A DNA stretch of 64,000 nt from Bacillota bacterium. GTDB taxonomy: Bacteria; Bacillota; Bacilli; Paenibacillales; NBRC-103111. Both the position numbers and the translations under genes were made by a program. Positions 1 through 8,440 of this stretch are shown one piece after another. The notes under the pieces are model-generated. The model was not told where the DNA came from, did not search any database, and saw only the letters and a list, made by a program, of their open reading frames with translations. The stretch lies in contig JAEWGW010000023.1 in assembly GCA_023388055.1 (NCBI GenBank), forward strand, positions 62,001 through 126,000. Direction: 5' to 3'. Every line of letters starts with the position of its first letter. Position 1 is the first letter of the stretch.

Positions 1-1236
1 CCCCCGCTTAAAGTCCTCCACCGCCAGAAACTGAAAGTTGGAGTAGAGGTTCCCGTTCAGATCCGATATGGCATAGCGGGTGCCGATATACGGCCGGGCG
101 GGATCAATGGGCTTGCCCAGTGCGGCGCGGCCCAGACCCAAGAGCCGGATGTCCGAATACCCTGCTGGAATGGTGAACTTGCCGGCATTGTTGATCAGCC
201 CGTAATTGGCGCCGTAATCCTCTGCCGTATTCACAACCGCATGGCCCTCCTGGAATGGCTGCGCACCCGTAAAAGCCGGAGCGATGACTACGGCGCCCTG
301 CTCATTCACATAGCCGTATTTGCCCCCTTCGGTATCCTGGTACGCCATTACCCCTTCCGCAGGCGGACCCACGAAGGCAAAAGGCAGCTCCGACAGAGTT
401 TCGCCGTTCAGTCCGATCAGACGGTACAGTCCATTCTTTACCTTAACCAAGGCCTTGCCGTTGGCGAAGTCATTCCCCTCCATATAGGCGGCGGGAATAA
501 CCTCAGCCCCGTCCCGGTCCAGATAGCCGTATGCGGCGTTCTCCCCCTGGCCCATCTGATAGAACAGCGCCCGCCCTTCGCTGTACGACTGGATATAGCT
601 GTAGACCTTATCTGGCGGCGTCACCCGCTTGCCCTGCTCATCAATGATATAGGAGCCCTTGTCATCGGATACCGACGCTCTCCCCTCGGAAAAAGCGCCG
701 ATACTGTCATAGCGGGGCTCCACCACAAACTGGCCGCGGGTATTGATAATGCCGCTTTTGCCGTTTTTGGATACGACGGCAAGCCCGTTGTCCTGGAAGC
801 TCTCCGCATAATCGTAAACCGCGGGAAGCCTCAGCTTGCCTCCTGCGTCCACATAACCCCACAGTTGGCCGGAGGTGGTGTTCACGCTTGCCGGAAGCAA
901 CACAGGCGCCCGCAGAGCAGAGCGTTCTTCACCCGACAGCGCATACCGTACCCGCTCGGAAGGACCTTCCGCCGTCCAGTCCATTACCGACAGGGAGGCC
1001 TGCGCCTCAGCCGCCCAGCCTACTACCAGATTGTGGCCGCTTCTTCCATTGACGGCAGCCGGCACTGCATAGAAGGCTTGAACCGCCAGATCCGGCCACT
1101 GCCAACGTCCCGTTTCCGTCCAGCCCCAGCCGCTGTATTTGTAGACCGTCAGCCACAACCCGTCCCGGGCACGGGACAGCGCTGCCGCCTCCCAAATCCC
1201 GTCTCCGTCAAAATCTCCCACTGCATGCATGCTCAA
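1..1236 (-). CDS. WG-repeat protein, 3' end cut by window edge
   Basis: The frame is open from a TTG at 1236 to the left edge (412 codons seen, no stop). AGGAGG lies 7 nt before the TTG; an ATG two codons later is the alternative. The N-terminus has an FG-GAP/VCBS-like stretch (VGDFDGDGIWEAAALSR). From about residue 115 on there are WG-type repeats every 45 residues or so, recognisable by GYVDAGG, GIINTRGQ, GYLDRDGAEVI, YGYVNEQGAVVI and YGLINNAGKF. WG repeats form beta-propeller-like binding surfaces; their ligands are mostly unknown. No signal peptide is visible at this start, so the protein is either cytosolic or the true N-terminus lies further upstream. It is divergent from the HNH gene at 1447. 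Confidence 0.8.
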   Translation of the reverse strand, partial: MSMHAVGDFDGDGIWEAAALSRARDGLWLTVYKYSGWGWTETGRWQWPDLAVQAFYAVPAAVNGRSGHNLVVGWAAEAQASLSVMDWTAEGPSERVRYALSGEERSALRAPVLLPASVNTTSGQLWGYVDAGGKLRLPAVYDYAESFQDNGLAVVSKNGKSGIINTRGQFVVEPRYDSIGAFSEGRASVSDDKGSYIIDEQGKRVTPPDKVYSYIQSYSEGRALFYQMGQGENAAYGYLDRDGAEVIPAAYMEGNDFANGKALVKVKNGLYRLIGLNGETLSELPFAFVGPPAEGVMAYQDTEGGKYGYVNEQGAVVIAPAFTGAQPFQEGHAVVNTAEDYGANYGLINNAGKFTIPAGYSDIRLLGLGRAALGKPIDPARPYIGTRYAISDLNGNLYSNFQFLAVEDFKRG

Positions 1237-1446
1237 GGCGGTCCCTCCTAAGGTTTCGCAAGGTTTATGCCATAAGCATATGGGGACAACGGGACGGAAA
1301 TGACAACTCGGCCTATGAAATTCGCAACATGCACGCGCCGCCAAAATCCGCTACAATAGGAATAAGCCCCTTGGAAAAGCTCCCCAAGCGGCCAACAGCC
1401 CAATTTCGAATATTCAAAACCCATATAATAAAAGGAAGGTACCCCC

Positions 1447-2253
1447 ATGCTTCAGGAGCCACAGTCTGCAAGAGATGAAGAATTGGCTGCGGAATCCGTG
1501 GAAGAGGCGGATGCGCAACGACTCTGTCCACGCTGCAATATGCATAAGCCGCTGTCCCATTTTATGAAGCGGACAGGCAAACGCTCCGGCAAGAATGCCC
1601 GCCGCGGCATGTGCCGGGCTTGCCGCAAAAAAACCAAAAAGCTCCGGCGCCTCACCGGCCAGGAGGGTCCTCCTCCGGGTGAGAGCACGGAGCCTGGGGC
1701 CAGCAGCCCGTTTATAACCGTGGATACGGGACGCGCCGCCCCCGTCCTCGACGGTGTAATCAGCAGCCCGCCCGTTGCGGCTCCCGGTACGTTCGGAGAG
1801 GAGCATCTCTCCTCGGTGCCTATGCGCAGGCTCAGCCGGCGCCCCTTGCCGGAGCCGCCGCCCAAACCTCCGGGGCCCGACGCTTCCGTGCTCCGCCCCA
1901 CCCGGGAGGGCATTATCCGCATGCGCGGGCATACGGATAAGGGAAGGCGCTGGGTGCAGGAGACGGATCTGGAGACGGCGTCCGTCCTGGTCAAGGAATA
2001 CGCCGCTGTGGTGGTCAATGCCCACACCATCCGCCGCCTTTATTCCAACAAGAAATTCAAGCGCTATATCCTGATGCGCGATCAGTTTACCTGCTATTTC
2101 TGCGGCGAGTATGGCGATACCATCGACCATCTGCTGCCGCGCTCCCGGGGCGGCCATACCACCCCGATGAACTGCGTCTGCGCCTGCTCCCTCTGCAATC
2201 AGAGCAAAGCCAACCGCAGTCTGGAGGACTTTATGGAAGGTGCGGAGGATTAA
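1447..2253 (+). CDS. HNH endonuclease with N-terminal zinc finger
   Basis: 268 residues, ATG preceded by AAAGGAAGG. The C-terminal 60 residues carry an HNH nuclease core: CYFC at about 216-219, DHLLPRSRGG at about 227-236, and a second metal pair in CSLCNQSKA near 247-250. The N-terminus has a separate four-cysteine knuckle (CPRC at 27-30 and CRAC at 56-59) of the kind used to bind nucleic acid. Between them is a proline-rich, low-complexity linker of about 100 residues. HNH folds nick or cut DNA with one metal ion. No methylase, phage or intron gene is adjacent, so a stand-alone nuclease of unknown biological role is the safest description. Confidence 0.88.
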   Translation: MLQEPQSARDEELAAESVEEADAQRLCPRCNMHKPLSHFMKRTGKRSGKNARRGMCRACRKKTKKLRRLTGQEGPPPGESTEPGASSPFITVDTGRAAPVLDGVISSPPVAAPGTFGEEHLSSVPMRRLSRRPLPEPPPKPPGPDASVLRPTREGIIRMRGHTDKGRRWVQETDLETASVLVKEYAAVVVNAHTIRRLYSNKKFKRYILMRDQFTCYFCGEYGDTIDHLLPRSRGGHTTPMNCVCACSLCNQSKANRSLEDFMEGAED

Positions 2254-2254
2254 C

Positions 2255-2290
2255 GCCTGAGCAGATGTCCGCCGGACAAGCTGCTCAGGC
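2255..2290. terminator. Bidirectional hairpin between convergent genes
   Basis: GCCTGAGCAG (2255-2264) pairs with CTGCTCAGGC (2281-2290), and a second small hairpin (TGTCC-GCC-GGACA) sits between the arms. The right arm overlaps the stop codon of the GGDEF gene. There is no clean T-run, so it may act more as an mRNA 3' end stabiliser than as a strong intrinsic terminator. Confidence 0.6.
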
Positions 2291-3385
2291 CTCCCCCGCA
2301 GTGAGATGGTCGCAGATCCGGTTGCGGCCCTTGCGTTTGGCTTGGTACAGGTAAGCATCGGCATGCTCCAGCAGGCGCTCCGCCTCCATCCCCTTGCCGT
2401 AGGGGTGGAGCCCGATGCTTATCGTCACCCGCCGTCCCTCCAGGCCGGGATGCTCCTGAAGCTCCACATTTTCCCGGATGCGCTCCAGCACCTGGCGGAC
2501 CTCCTCCAGCGTACGGTCCGTGAACACAATGGTAAACTCCTCACCGCCGTAACGGGCGCCAAAATCACTGCTTCCCACTCCCTCCCGGATGGCGGAGGCA
2601 ATCCGCTTCAGCACCTGATCCCCTGCCTGATGCCCGAAGGTATCATTCACCGACTTGAAAAAATCCACATCCATCATGGCTACATGGAGGGAAAACCCCT
2701 CCGAATCCGCATACCGCAGCAGCATCTCCAAATGCTCGTTCAGCGCCGCCCGGTTGTACAGGCCGGTCAGCGGATCGGTCCTCACCATCTTATCCTTAAT
2801 CACATTCTGAATCATCAGGTTCTGCTTATCTACCGATTCCATCCGCAGCTCCTGCAGAAGCTCCATCCCCCGCTCCATGGAGTTCATCGCTACGAAGGCA
2901 GAGATCCCCAGAATCAGGGGGATAACCAGCCATTCCACCAGGGAGGTCCGGTCACGGAGCGCCGGGAAGAGCGAGGTGGCCATCAGGAATGCGAAAAAAT
3001 TCATAAGCGCGGTATACACCACTAACCGGCGCTGGAAATACATAATGGAAACCACGATCGGCAGAATCCAGAGGGCCTGGATATAGTCCAGGCTGTGATG
3101 CGCAACGATCAGGACGGTGCAAATCAGAGTGGTCATGCTGACTACCACCCAGTGGTATGCGCTTTTCAGCCGCAAATAAAGCAGTTCGCCCAGGCACAGA
3201 ATGCCGAAGTTAATGCCGCCGGGAATCAGCATATATCTCATTTGGGCCTGCCAGCCGCCTCCCCTGCTGAGGAGCAGCATAATCTCCTCCGCCAGAAGGA
3301 CCAGAAGCAATACCCACCAGAAAGAATTGAGAGACTTTCGATTCCACCGCCGGTTGTTCATGCCGAGAAAATCATCCTGCTTCAT
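2285..3385 (-). CDS. Membrane diguanylate cyclase (GGDEF)
   Basis: 366 residues from the ATG at 3385, which has GGGAG 8 nt upstream; a longer start at 3421 lacks support. About six hydrophobic segments fill the first 190 residues, with no recognisable ligand-binding domain. A C-terminal GGDEF domain follows, with LTGLYNR, DVDFFKSVND and the active-site motif YGGEEF. It should make c-di-GMP from two GTP at the membrane. The position five residues before GGEEF reads GSSD, so the arginine of the RxxD inhibitory site is missing and product feedback may be weak. It converges on the HNH gene. Confidence 0.92.
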   Translation of the reverse strand: MKQDDFLGMNNRRWNRKSLNSFWWVLLLVLLAEEIMLLLSRGGGWQAQMRYMLIPGGINFGILCLGELLYLRLKSAYHWVVVSMTTLICTVLIVAHHSLDYIQALWILPIVVSIMYFQRRLVVYTALMNFFAFLMATSLFPALRDRTSLVEWLVIPLILGISAFVAMNSMERGMELLQELRMESVDKQNLMIQNVIKDKMVRTDPLTGLYNRAALNEHLEMLLRYADSEGFSLHVAMMDVDFFKSVNDTFGHQAGDQVLKRIASAIREGVGSSDFGARYGGEEFTIVFTDRTLEEVRQVLERIRENVELQEHPGLEGRRVTISIGLHPYGKGMEAERLLEHADAYLYQAKRKGRNRICDHLTAGEA

Positions 3386-3595
3386 GTTATCGTCTCCCGC
3401 AATCCGACCTTGTCCTCGCAATGTTTATAGGTCTTTGCGCCCATTGACCTGCGTAATAATTCGACATCCTTTTAGCAATTCCTTTATTATGCAGAAAATA
3501 TAGAATAGGTGAATTCTTATACATTTTGTCCCGTTTTTATCCACAGCAACCTCTGGAAAAATGGGGTAACCCGAACCATCTTGGTGGAATATGCC

Positions 3596-3698
3596 ATGAG
3601 TCCCAGGTCCATCCGTACCGATCTGAAAACCAAAAAAGCCTGCCAGGAGGTAGCGGATTGCACCATCGCCACCTTCGGCAGACCGGATATTCTGGTGC
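3596..3698 (+). pseudogene. Remnant of a short-chain dehydrogenase
   Basis: The 347-bp gap between the GGDEF gene and the RCC1-like gene holds a stretch that translates to TDLKTKKACQEVADCTIATF followed by GRPDILV. This matches the beta4-alpha4-beta5 region of classical SDR enzymes (typically D..DE..C...V..T...FG.LDILVNN). The NNAG motif that should follow is replaced by QRG, and neither a glycine-rich nucleotide motif nor a YxxxK is found on either side. It is about 35 residues of a once complete gene of roughly 290. Nothing else was recognised in this gap. Confidence 0.55.
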
Positions 3699-3732
3699 AA
3701 CGGGGGATTTCGTCACCAGCTGATTACAGGAC

Positions 3733-5847
3733 TCAGGGGAACGGAACCATTCCCGGCTTGGAGTCCGTTTGCCCGAAGGGATTATACCCCAGCAGGCTAA
3801 TCTGGTTCCGCTCGTTCACCAGCACATGGTAATGCAGCCCCGGCCCTTCGATATTGTAATCGTAAAAAGAGGCAAGCAGCTTAACCGGCGCCGGAAGCTC
3901 CGCCTGCAGCCGCAGCTTGTGCCGGTCTTCTCCGGCAGTCCCGTTCGTATGCACCTGCAGGCTTCCGCTGATGCGGGTAATGCTCTGGGCATGAGCCTCC
4001 TGCACCTGAGGGGTCACTGACAGAATATCCAGCTTGCCCGTGGTATTCCTCCACTCCATCTTCATGTCGAGACGGATCTCCCGGAGATGCCCGGTTTCCT
4101 CCAGCGCCCAAACCTGCAGCGGCTCGGCGGTATGCAGCACATAATCGTCCAGCGACAGCTCCTTCACAGGATTAAGCCCCATGACGGAACGGAACAGGTA
4201 CCCGCCCTCCTTCGTACGGTCGGCATAAAACACCTTGCCGTCCTCTGTCAGCGCCATAAACACATACGGATTGCCGTAGAGGGAACGGATCCGGCCGGTC
4301 CAGCCCCCTTCTGCTGGCAGCTTTTCCGCTCCGGCCGGCACAAGTCCGGCGGTGCTGGGGCTGGCTGCACCAGCCTCTTGCCCCATGTTCTCTACCGCCT
4401 GCCGCAAAAATACCAGCTCCAGATGGCCCTGGTCGTCCAGCAGGAGCAGCCGGTCCCCGCCGGCAGCCATCTGCTTGACCGGACTGGAGAGCGTCAAAGG
4501 CTGGGACGAGGAGAAATCCTTCTCCCACAGCCGAACAGCTCCTGTCTGATCCAGCGTAACGGGGTAACCCAGGACAAATTGCAGCTCCCGAAGCTCCGTT
4601 ACTCCTGGCACCGGTTTGAAGGTGCGGTCAGGCTGCATGGCGCGCAGGGTTCCGTCCTCCATAATAAAGTAGGGACGTCCGGAGGCAGCCAATGCCTTGC
4701 GGACGCCGGGCAGCTCGCCCATGTCCTCCCAACGGTCCAGAATGACGGGGATTCTGCCCAACTGGCCATCCATATTCCTTCCCCAGGTATAGACCCGGCC
4801 CGCCTCATCCAAGGCCATGGCATGATGATTGCCCGCTTCCAGGCCAACAATACCCGCAAGCCCTTGTATTTGTACAGGGTCCAGCACCGTTTCAGCGCCT
4901 GCCCCCAGAAGTCCGTCCCCATTCTTCCCGAAGCCCCATACGGTTCCGTCGCTGCGGGTGAACAGATAGGTGCCCTCACCGGCTACGGCCAGCTTCACTG
5001 CACCGGCAAGCCGAGGCTCCGCAGTGAGCTTTTGCTCATGGGGAAGATAGCGCATGACCTCGTTATTGTCCAACCGGATCAGAGCCTCATCCTCATAACC
5101 GGCCGTTACAGCTGCAGCCCCCTGCTGCAGCAATACCGTATGATTCTCAGCCTTCAAAATATCTCCGCTTAACCCTGCCGCATACCATAACCGGCCGCCT
5201 TGCTCCTGCACAAAAAGGGAAAATGATGTGCCGTATATGGCCGATACTCCCGAAAAGTTGCCGAAGCGCAGCGGTTTTCCCGTTTCTCTCGGCAAGTACC
5301 AGACCGTTCCGTCCTGGCGCAGGGCAAACAGGGTGCCGAACATCTCATCCAGCTGCTGGATGGAGATAATCTCCGCCAAACCCTCCACCTGCTGAGGCGC
5401 CTCCTGCTGCTTGGTACCCCGCTTCATAACATGGCCGTCTTGGCCCAGCAGATAATTTTGGGTTATCTGCACCACCGGCCGGTCGGCGGTTACGCGTTTA
5501 GGGCCTGTGTCCGCCTCGGGGGAGCCGAAGCCCCAGCCCCAGTGCCAGGCAGTGCCGTCCCGGTCAATGGCAAAGGATAGCCCCGGCTTGCTGCCGTAGC
5601 CGGCAGCATCGAATATCCGTCCGGCAGCAACGGAGGCAACCGGAACCTGGACCTGGGAGGCCGGTCCCGCTGCAGGGGCAGAAGCCGCCGGAGCAGGAGG
5701 CGCGGCTGTAGGAACGGGAGACGGAGCCAGGGATACTCCCGGCATCTCTTCCGCTGCTGACTGACGATCCCGATCACAACCGAATAAGAAGACGGCTGCC
5801 AAAAGCCATAGGATGAAAACCGCTGCATACTTGCCAGTTTGGATCAT
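3733..5847 (-). CDS. RCC1-repeat lipoprotein
   Basis: 704 residues from the ATG at 5847, with GGGAGG 10 nt upstream. The N-terminus is a lipoprotein signal (WLLAAVFLFGC, lipid cysteine at residue 24), followed by a Ser/Ala/Pro-rich linker. The rest has RCC1-like beta-propeller blades, for example TAWHWGWGFGS, TVWGFGKNGDGLLGAG and RVYTWGRNMDGQLG, and then a less regular C-terminal half. RCC1 repeats in bacteria are generally protein- or glycan-binding scaffolds; no catalytic motif is seen. The protein should sit on the outer face of the membrane. It appears to be a single-gene unit; its partner is unknown. Confidence 0.85.
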   Translation of the reverse strand: MIQTGKYAAVFILWLLAAVFLFGCDRDRQSAAEEMPGVSLAPSPVPTAAPPAPAASAPAAGPASQVQVPVASVAAGRIFDAAGYGSKPGLSFAIDRDGTAWHWGWGFGSPEADTGPKRVTADRPVVQITQNYLLGQDGHVMKRGTKQQEAPQQVEGLAEIISIQQLDEMFGTLFALRQDGTVWYLPRETGKPLRFGNFSGVSAIYGTSFSLFVQEQGGRLWYAAGLSGDILKAENHTVLLQQGAAAVTAGYEDEALIRLDNNEVMRYLPHEQKLTAEPRLAGAVKLAVAGEGTYLFTRSDGTVWGFGKNGDGLLGAGAETVLDPVQIQGLAGIVGLEAGNHHAMALDEAGRVYTWGRNMDGQLGRIPVILDRWEDMGELPGVRKALAASGRPYFIMEDGTLRAMQPDRTFKPVPGVTELRELQFVLGYPVTLDQTGAVRLWEKDFSSSQPLTLSSPVKQMAAGGDRLLLLDDQGHLELVFLRQAVENMGQEAGAASPSTAGLVPAGAEKLPAEGGWTGRIRSLYGNPYVFMALTEDGKVFYADRTKEGGYLFRSVMGLNPVKELSLDDYVLHTAEPLQVWALEETGHLREIRLDMKMEWRNTTGKLDILSVTPQVQEAHAQSITRISGSLQVHTNGTAGEDRHKLRLQAELPAPVKLLASFYDYNIEGPGLHYHVLVNERNQISLLGYNPFGQTDSKPGMVPFP

Positions 5848-5991
5848 GAGGGTAAACCTCCCTCTCTCCGGGCTATTAGCAGACAGGGACACTCCTGACC
5901 GCTGCTAAGCCCTCTGTTCTACAAATAAAGACGCTTACATCGGCTGGAATGTTTCGGCAGCAGGAATTTTAAAAAAATCAAGATAATAAGC

Positions 5992-6027
5992 TTTACAAAA
6001 GTAAGTTGCTCATGATAATATACTTAC
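5992..6027 (+). promoter_or_regulatory. doxX promoter with overlapping inverted repeat
   Basis: A -35 TTTACA (5992-5997) is followed at 16 nt by GATAAT (6014-6019), or at 18 nt by TAATAT. An inverted repeat GTAAGT (6001-6006) / ACTTAC (6022-6027) straddles the -10 region, as expected for a repressor operator. DoxX-type genes of Bacillota are often controlled by MarR or HxlR-type redox sensors, which bind AT-rich palindromes like this; that link is inference. Confidence 0.55.
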
Positions 6028-6075
6028 ATAAAGTTAGTTAATTCAAAAACAGAAGATAATTAGGGAGGAATTCTC

Positions 6076-6462
6076 ATGTTGGATGCAGGTTTGTTACTTA
6101 TACGGTTGGTGGTCGGATTGACCTTGATGGGGCACGGGGCGCAAAAGCTGTTTGGCTGGTTCGGCGGTTACGGGCCCAAAGGCACCGGAGGCTGGATGGA
6201 ATCCATCGGCATGAAGCCCGGTGTAGCCATGGCCGTTATGGCCGGATTGTCTGAGCTGGCGGGCGGCCTGCTGTTCGCCGCAGGTCTGTGGCTGCCGGTA
6301 GCCGCAGTGCTTATCGCAGGCACGATGCTGGTTGCGATTGTGAAGGTTCACGGCCCCAATGGTTATTGGACCGATAAAGGCGGTTATGAATATAACCTCC
6401 TGCTGATCGCAGTAGCAGTGGCTCTCGCCCTGACAGGTCCTGGTCTGTATGCCATAGGCTGA
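6076..6462 (+). CDS. DoxX family membrane protein
   Basis: 128 residues, with GGGAGG 9 nt before the ATG. Four hydrophobic helices span almost the whole length. The N-terminal LIRLVVGLTLMGHGAQKLFG and the GTGGWMESIGMKPG loop are typical of the DoxX/DoxD-like family, relatives of the Bacillus CatD and MhqP proteins. Such proteins are linked to thiol, quinone or oxidative stress and are thought to act with a membrane redox partner, but no defined reaction is established. It has its own promoter and terminator, so it appears to be monocistronic. Confidence 0.9.
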   Translation: MLDAGLLLIRLVVGLTLMGHGAQKLFGWFGGYGPKGTGGWMESIGMKPGVAMAVMAGLSELAGGLLFAAGLWLPVAAVLIAGTMLVAIVKVHGPNGYWTDKGGYEYNLLLIAVAVALALTGPGLYAIG

Positions 6463-6477
6463 TCAGCTGCATAATAG

Positions 6478-6508
6478 ACGCCGCCTGGTTGATGCCGGGC
6501 GGCGTTTT
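6478..6508 (+). terminator. Intrinsic terminator of doxX
   Basis: ACGCCGCCTGG pairs with CCGGGCGGCGT across a 6-nt loop (11 pairs, one G-T) and is followed by TTTT. It lies 15 nt after the doxX stop. Confidence 0.8.
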
Positions 6509-6580
6509 GGCGTGCTGCATAGAACCTTGGCCGCTAAGCCATAGTATGGGTAAAGATGCGCATGAAAGGAGGCGGAGAGC

Positions 6581-6811
6581 TTGTTCCCAGATTTCCAGGA
6601 GGAATTAAATTCCGCAGGTACGGGTTTCCCGGAGCCGGACACCACAGTGGAGGGCGGAGGAGATGCAGAGGATGACATGGAAGTGGCAGCCTTGACGGGT
6701 TTGGCCCAATGGATCAACTGCCAGGGCGACTCGGGGGAAACCGCAGCATTGATGGATCAACTGGAGAAGGAGCTGCCGGGGAAGGTAGAGCGCGGCGGTA
6801 AGCCTTCATAA
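6581..6811 (+). CDS. Small acidic hypothetical protein
   Basis: 76 residues from a TTG with a near-ideal AAAGGAGG 8 nt upstream, which is the main reason to accept the gene. The sequence is acidic (VEGGGDAEDDMEVAALTG in the middle) with an amphipathic C-terminal part, and has no signal peptide or membrane segment. No family was recognised. A terminator-like hairpin follows at 6884. It could be a small cytosolic partner protein, but no function can be assigned. Confidence 0.55.
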   Translation: MFPDFQEELNSAGTGFPEPDTTVEGGGDAEDDMEVAALTGLAQWINCQGDSGETAALMDQLEKELPGKVERGGKPS

Positions 6812-6883
6812 AGCATCCTTGGCTCCATGGGGATAACCCTCCTTGGCCAAGAGCGGCTCCTGGCCTTACTAAATAACACAGCA

Positions 6884-6920
6884 AGCCCCGTCAGGCTTTT
6901 GACCCGACGGGGCTCTTCTT
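6884..6920. terminator. Hairpin between the 76-aa gene and thiM
   Basis: AGCCCCGTCAGG (6884-6895) pairs with CCCGACGGGGCT (6903-6914) with a single A-C mismatch and a 7-nt loop. On the plus strand a pyrimidine-rich CTTCTT follows; on the minus strand the flank is not U-rich. It serves convergent genes. Confidence 0.65.
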
Positions 6921-6943
6921 GCGGCTGTGCGCTTGGCTCCGGC

Positions 6944-7753
6944 CTACTCTACCTGGGCCAGGATAGCTGCTTGTTTGACGAAGGCGCCCTCCACCTGATG
7001 GAGCTGGTTCAACAGCTCCGTCTGGAAGGTGCCGGGACGGTCGCCGCCGGATACCTTCAGGGCTTCCTCGGCGGCTACGCCATAATAAGCCAGGGCGGAT
7101 ACTGCCGCTTTGACCAGGTCCTTCTCCACCGCGGCGAAGGCTCCGATCACCGAGGTAAGCAGGCAGCCGGTGCCCGTAACCTTGGTCAGCAGGGCGGTGC
7201 CGTTGCTGATCTTCCAGGTGACGCTGCCGTCGCTGACGATATCATCGGCGCCGGTCACCACTACCACGCAGCCCAGCTTCCGGGCTGCCTGGCGGGCCAG
7301 CTCTACCGCATCCGATGCGGTATCGCCTCCATCCACACCCTTGATCGTGCCGGATTCACCGATCACGTTGGCGATCTCTGCGGCATTGCCGCGAAGGATG
7401 GACACCTTCACCTCGTCCATCATCCGCCGCGCCGTATCCGTCCGGTACGGGGTGGCGCCTGCGCCCACGGGATCAAACACCACCGGTACACCGTGGGCGT
7501 TTGCTGAACGGCCAGCCACATGCATGGCGTGGACCACAGCTTCATCCAGGGTGCCCATGTTCAGCACCAGGGCACCGGCGATTTTGGCCATGTCTGCCAC
7601 TTCTTCCTTGGCATAAGCCATAACTGGGGATGCACCCAGCGCCAGCAGCCCGTTCGCCGTAAAATTGGTCACCACCACATTAGTGATGTTATGAACCAGG
7701 GGCTTCTGCTCTCGGACCCTCATCAGGTTTTGCTCCAGCTCATGTAATTCCAT
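6944..7753 (-). CDS. thiM: Hydroxyethylthiazole kinase
   Basis: 269 residues, the family's usual length. The start is the ATG at 7753, with AGGAG about 10 nt upstream. ThiM phosphorylates 4-methyl-5-(2-hydroxyethyl)thiazole, a salvage step to thiamine. Diagnostic features are PLVHNITNVVVTNFTANGLLA at the N-terminus (substrate pocket), VFDPVGAGATPYR, LRGNAAEI and the C-terminal anion-hole VTGTGCLLTSV. No thiE or thiD is next to it, so only the thiazole salvage step is encoded here. A TPP riboswitch with an overlapping terminator lies directly upstream, so TPP should switch the gene off. Confidence 0.96.
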   Translation of the reverse strand: MELHELEQNLMRVREQKPLVHNITNVVVTNFTANGLLALGASPVMAYAKEEVADMAKIAGALVLNMGTLDEAVVHAMHVAGRSANAHGVPVVFDPVGAGATPYRTDTARRMMDEVKVSILRGNAAEIANVIGESGTIKGVDGGDTASDAVELARQAARKLGCVVVVTGADDIVSDGSVTWKISNGTALLTKVTGTGCLLTSVIGAFAAVEKDLVKAAVSALAYYGVAAEEALKVSGGDRPGTFQTELLNQLHQVEGAFVKQAAILAQVE

Positions 7754-7805
7754 TCTCCGCCAACTCCTCTTTATCGGTAGTCCAGCAAACGGACGCGTGA
7801 ACCGC

Positions 7806-7838
7806 AAAAAAGACGCTTCGCCAATAGCAAAGCGCCTT
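7806..7838 (-). terminator. TPP-riboswitch-controlled terminator
   Basis: On the minus strand the arms AGGCGCTTTGC and GCGAAGCGTCT form an 11-bp stem with a 5-nt loop, followed by six T. It lies between the TPP aptamer and thiM, the classical place for a transcription-terminating expression platform. Confidence 0.85.
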
Positions 7839-7850
7839 AAAAAACGGGCA

Positions 7851-7936
7851 AGCTCCCTACGCTGGCATGATCCAACAGGTTCAATGGTAAACGGCGGACA
7901 GCCGTACTCTCAGCCCGCTCCTGCGGACTCCCATGC
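7851..7936 (-). ncRNA. TPP riboswitch aptamer (THI element)
   Basis: The minus strand carries the hallmark conserved segments in the right order: GGGCTGAGAG (pyrimidine sensor arm), then TTGAACCTGTTGGATCATGCC and CAGCGTAGGGAG (pyrophosphate arm and the P1 3' strand). The variable P3 extension is short (CCGC...GCGG). It precedes thiM with a terminator hairpin between, so ligand binding should end transcription early. Confidence 0.95.
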
Positions 7937-8008
7937 TTCATATGCAATTACGATCATCTTACCAAGAAGGCCTGTGCTTGGCAATGCGAAGCAGCCGTCT
8001 TACGCGAT

Positions 8009-8329
8009 CTAGAACTTCACCAGATCCTGGCGGATGGGAGTGAAGGTATCCAAAAGTGCGGAATCCTCCTCCAGTGCAGTCACCCCGTGTTTGGCATTGC
8101 TGGGGATGGCAAGGGTTTGGCCGGCGGAAACTTCGGTTTCCTTGCCGTCGATACGGAAGATAAAGCGACCGCGCAAGCAATAGCTCATCTGCTCATGCGG
8201 ATGACTGTGCTCGTAGCCTTCCGCCCCCTTGGCAAAATGCACCTCCATCATCATCAGGCTGCCCACTGCGTTCAGAATACAACGCTTTACGCCGGGCTCC
8301 GCATTTTCCCATACTCCGATATTGCTCAC
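8009..8329 (-). CDS. Small cupin-domain protein
   Basis: 106 residues from a GTG at 8329 with AGGAGG 9 nt upstream; longer starts have no such site. It is a single cupin barrel: motif 1 is HSHPHEQMSYCLRGRFIFRIDGKE and motif 2 is PSNAKHGVTAL. The two histidines plus Glu of motif 1 and the His of motif 2 are the likely metal ligands. Small one-domain cupins of this kind act as sugar isomerases, dioxygenases or sensors; the substrate cannot be told from sequence alone. It sits between thiM and def on the same strand but with gaps over 100 bp, so an operon is doubtful. Confidence 0.85.
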   Translation of the reverse strand: MSNIGVWENAEPGVKRCILNAVGSLMMMEVHFAKGAEGYEHSHPHEQMSYCLRGRFIFRIDGKETEVSAGQTLAIPSNAKHGVTALEEDSALLDTFTPIRQDLVKF

Positions 8330-8440
8330 TCGTACCTGCCTCCTGTCTGCTGTCTGCTCTTTTGCGGCACGCCGCATGTCTTTACTAAGCATACCCATCC
8401 GGCCGGGAGATGTCCATAGCCCGTGCCTGCACTCCCCCGA

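Noticed and set aside
241..1251. Plus-strand open frame of 336 codons
   Set aside because: It is antisense to the WG-repeat gene, which has clear repeats and a good ribosome site; the plus-strand product is low-complexity and matches nothing.
1424..1429. TATAAT as promoter of the HNH gene
   Set aside because: It would start transcription inside or after the ribosome binding site at 1430-1439, and no -35 is found.
2257..2268. Seventh copy of the element end
   Set aside because: CCTGAGCAGATG matches 12 nt of the end sequence, but the rest does not, and the match is explained by the terminator hairpin between convergent genes.
4087..5172. Plus-strand open frame of 361 codons inside the RCC1-like gene
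   Set aside because: It has no ribosome site, a composition rich in Gln, His, Arg and Leu, and is antisense to recognisable RCC1 blades.
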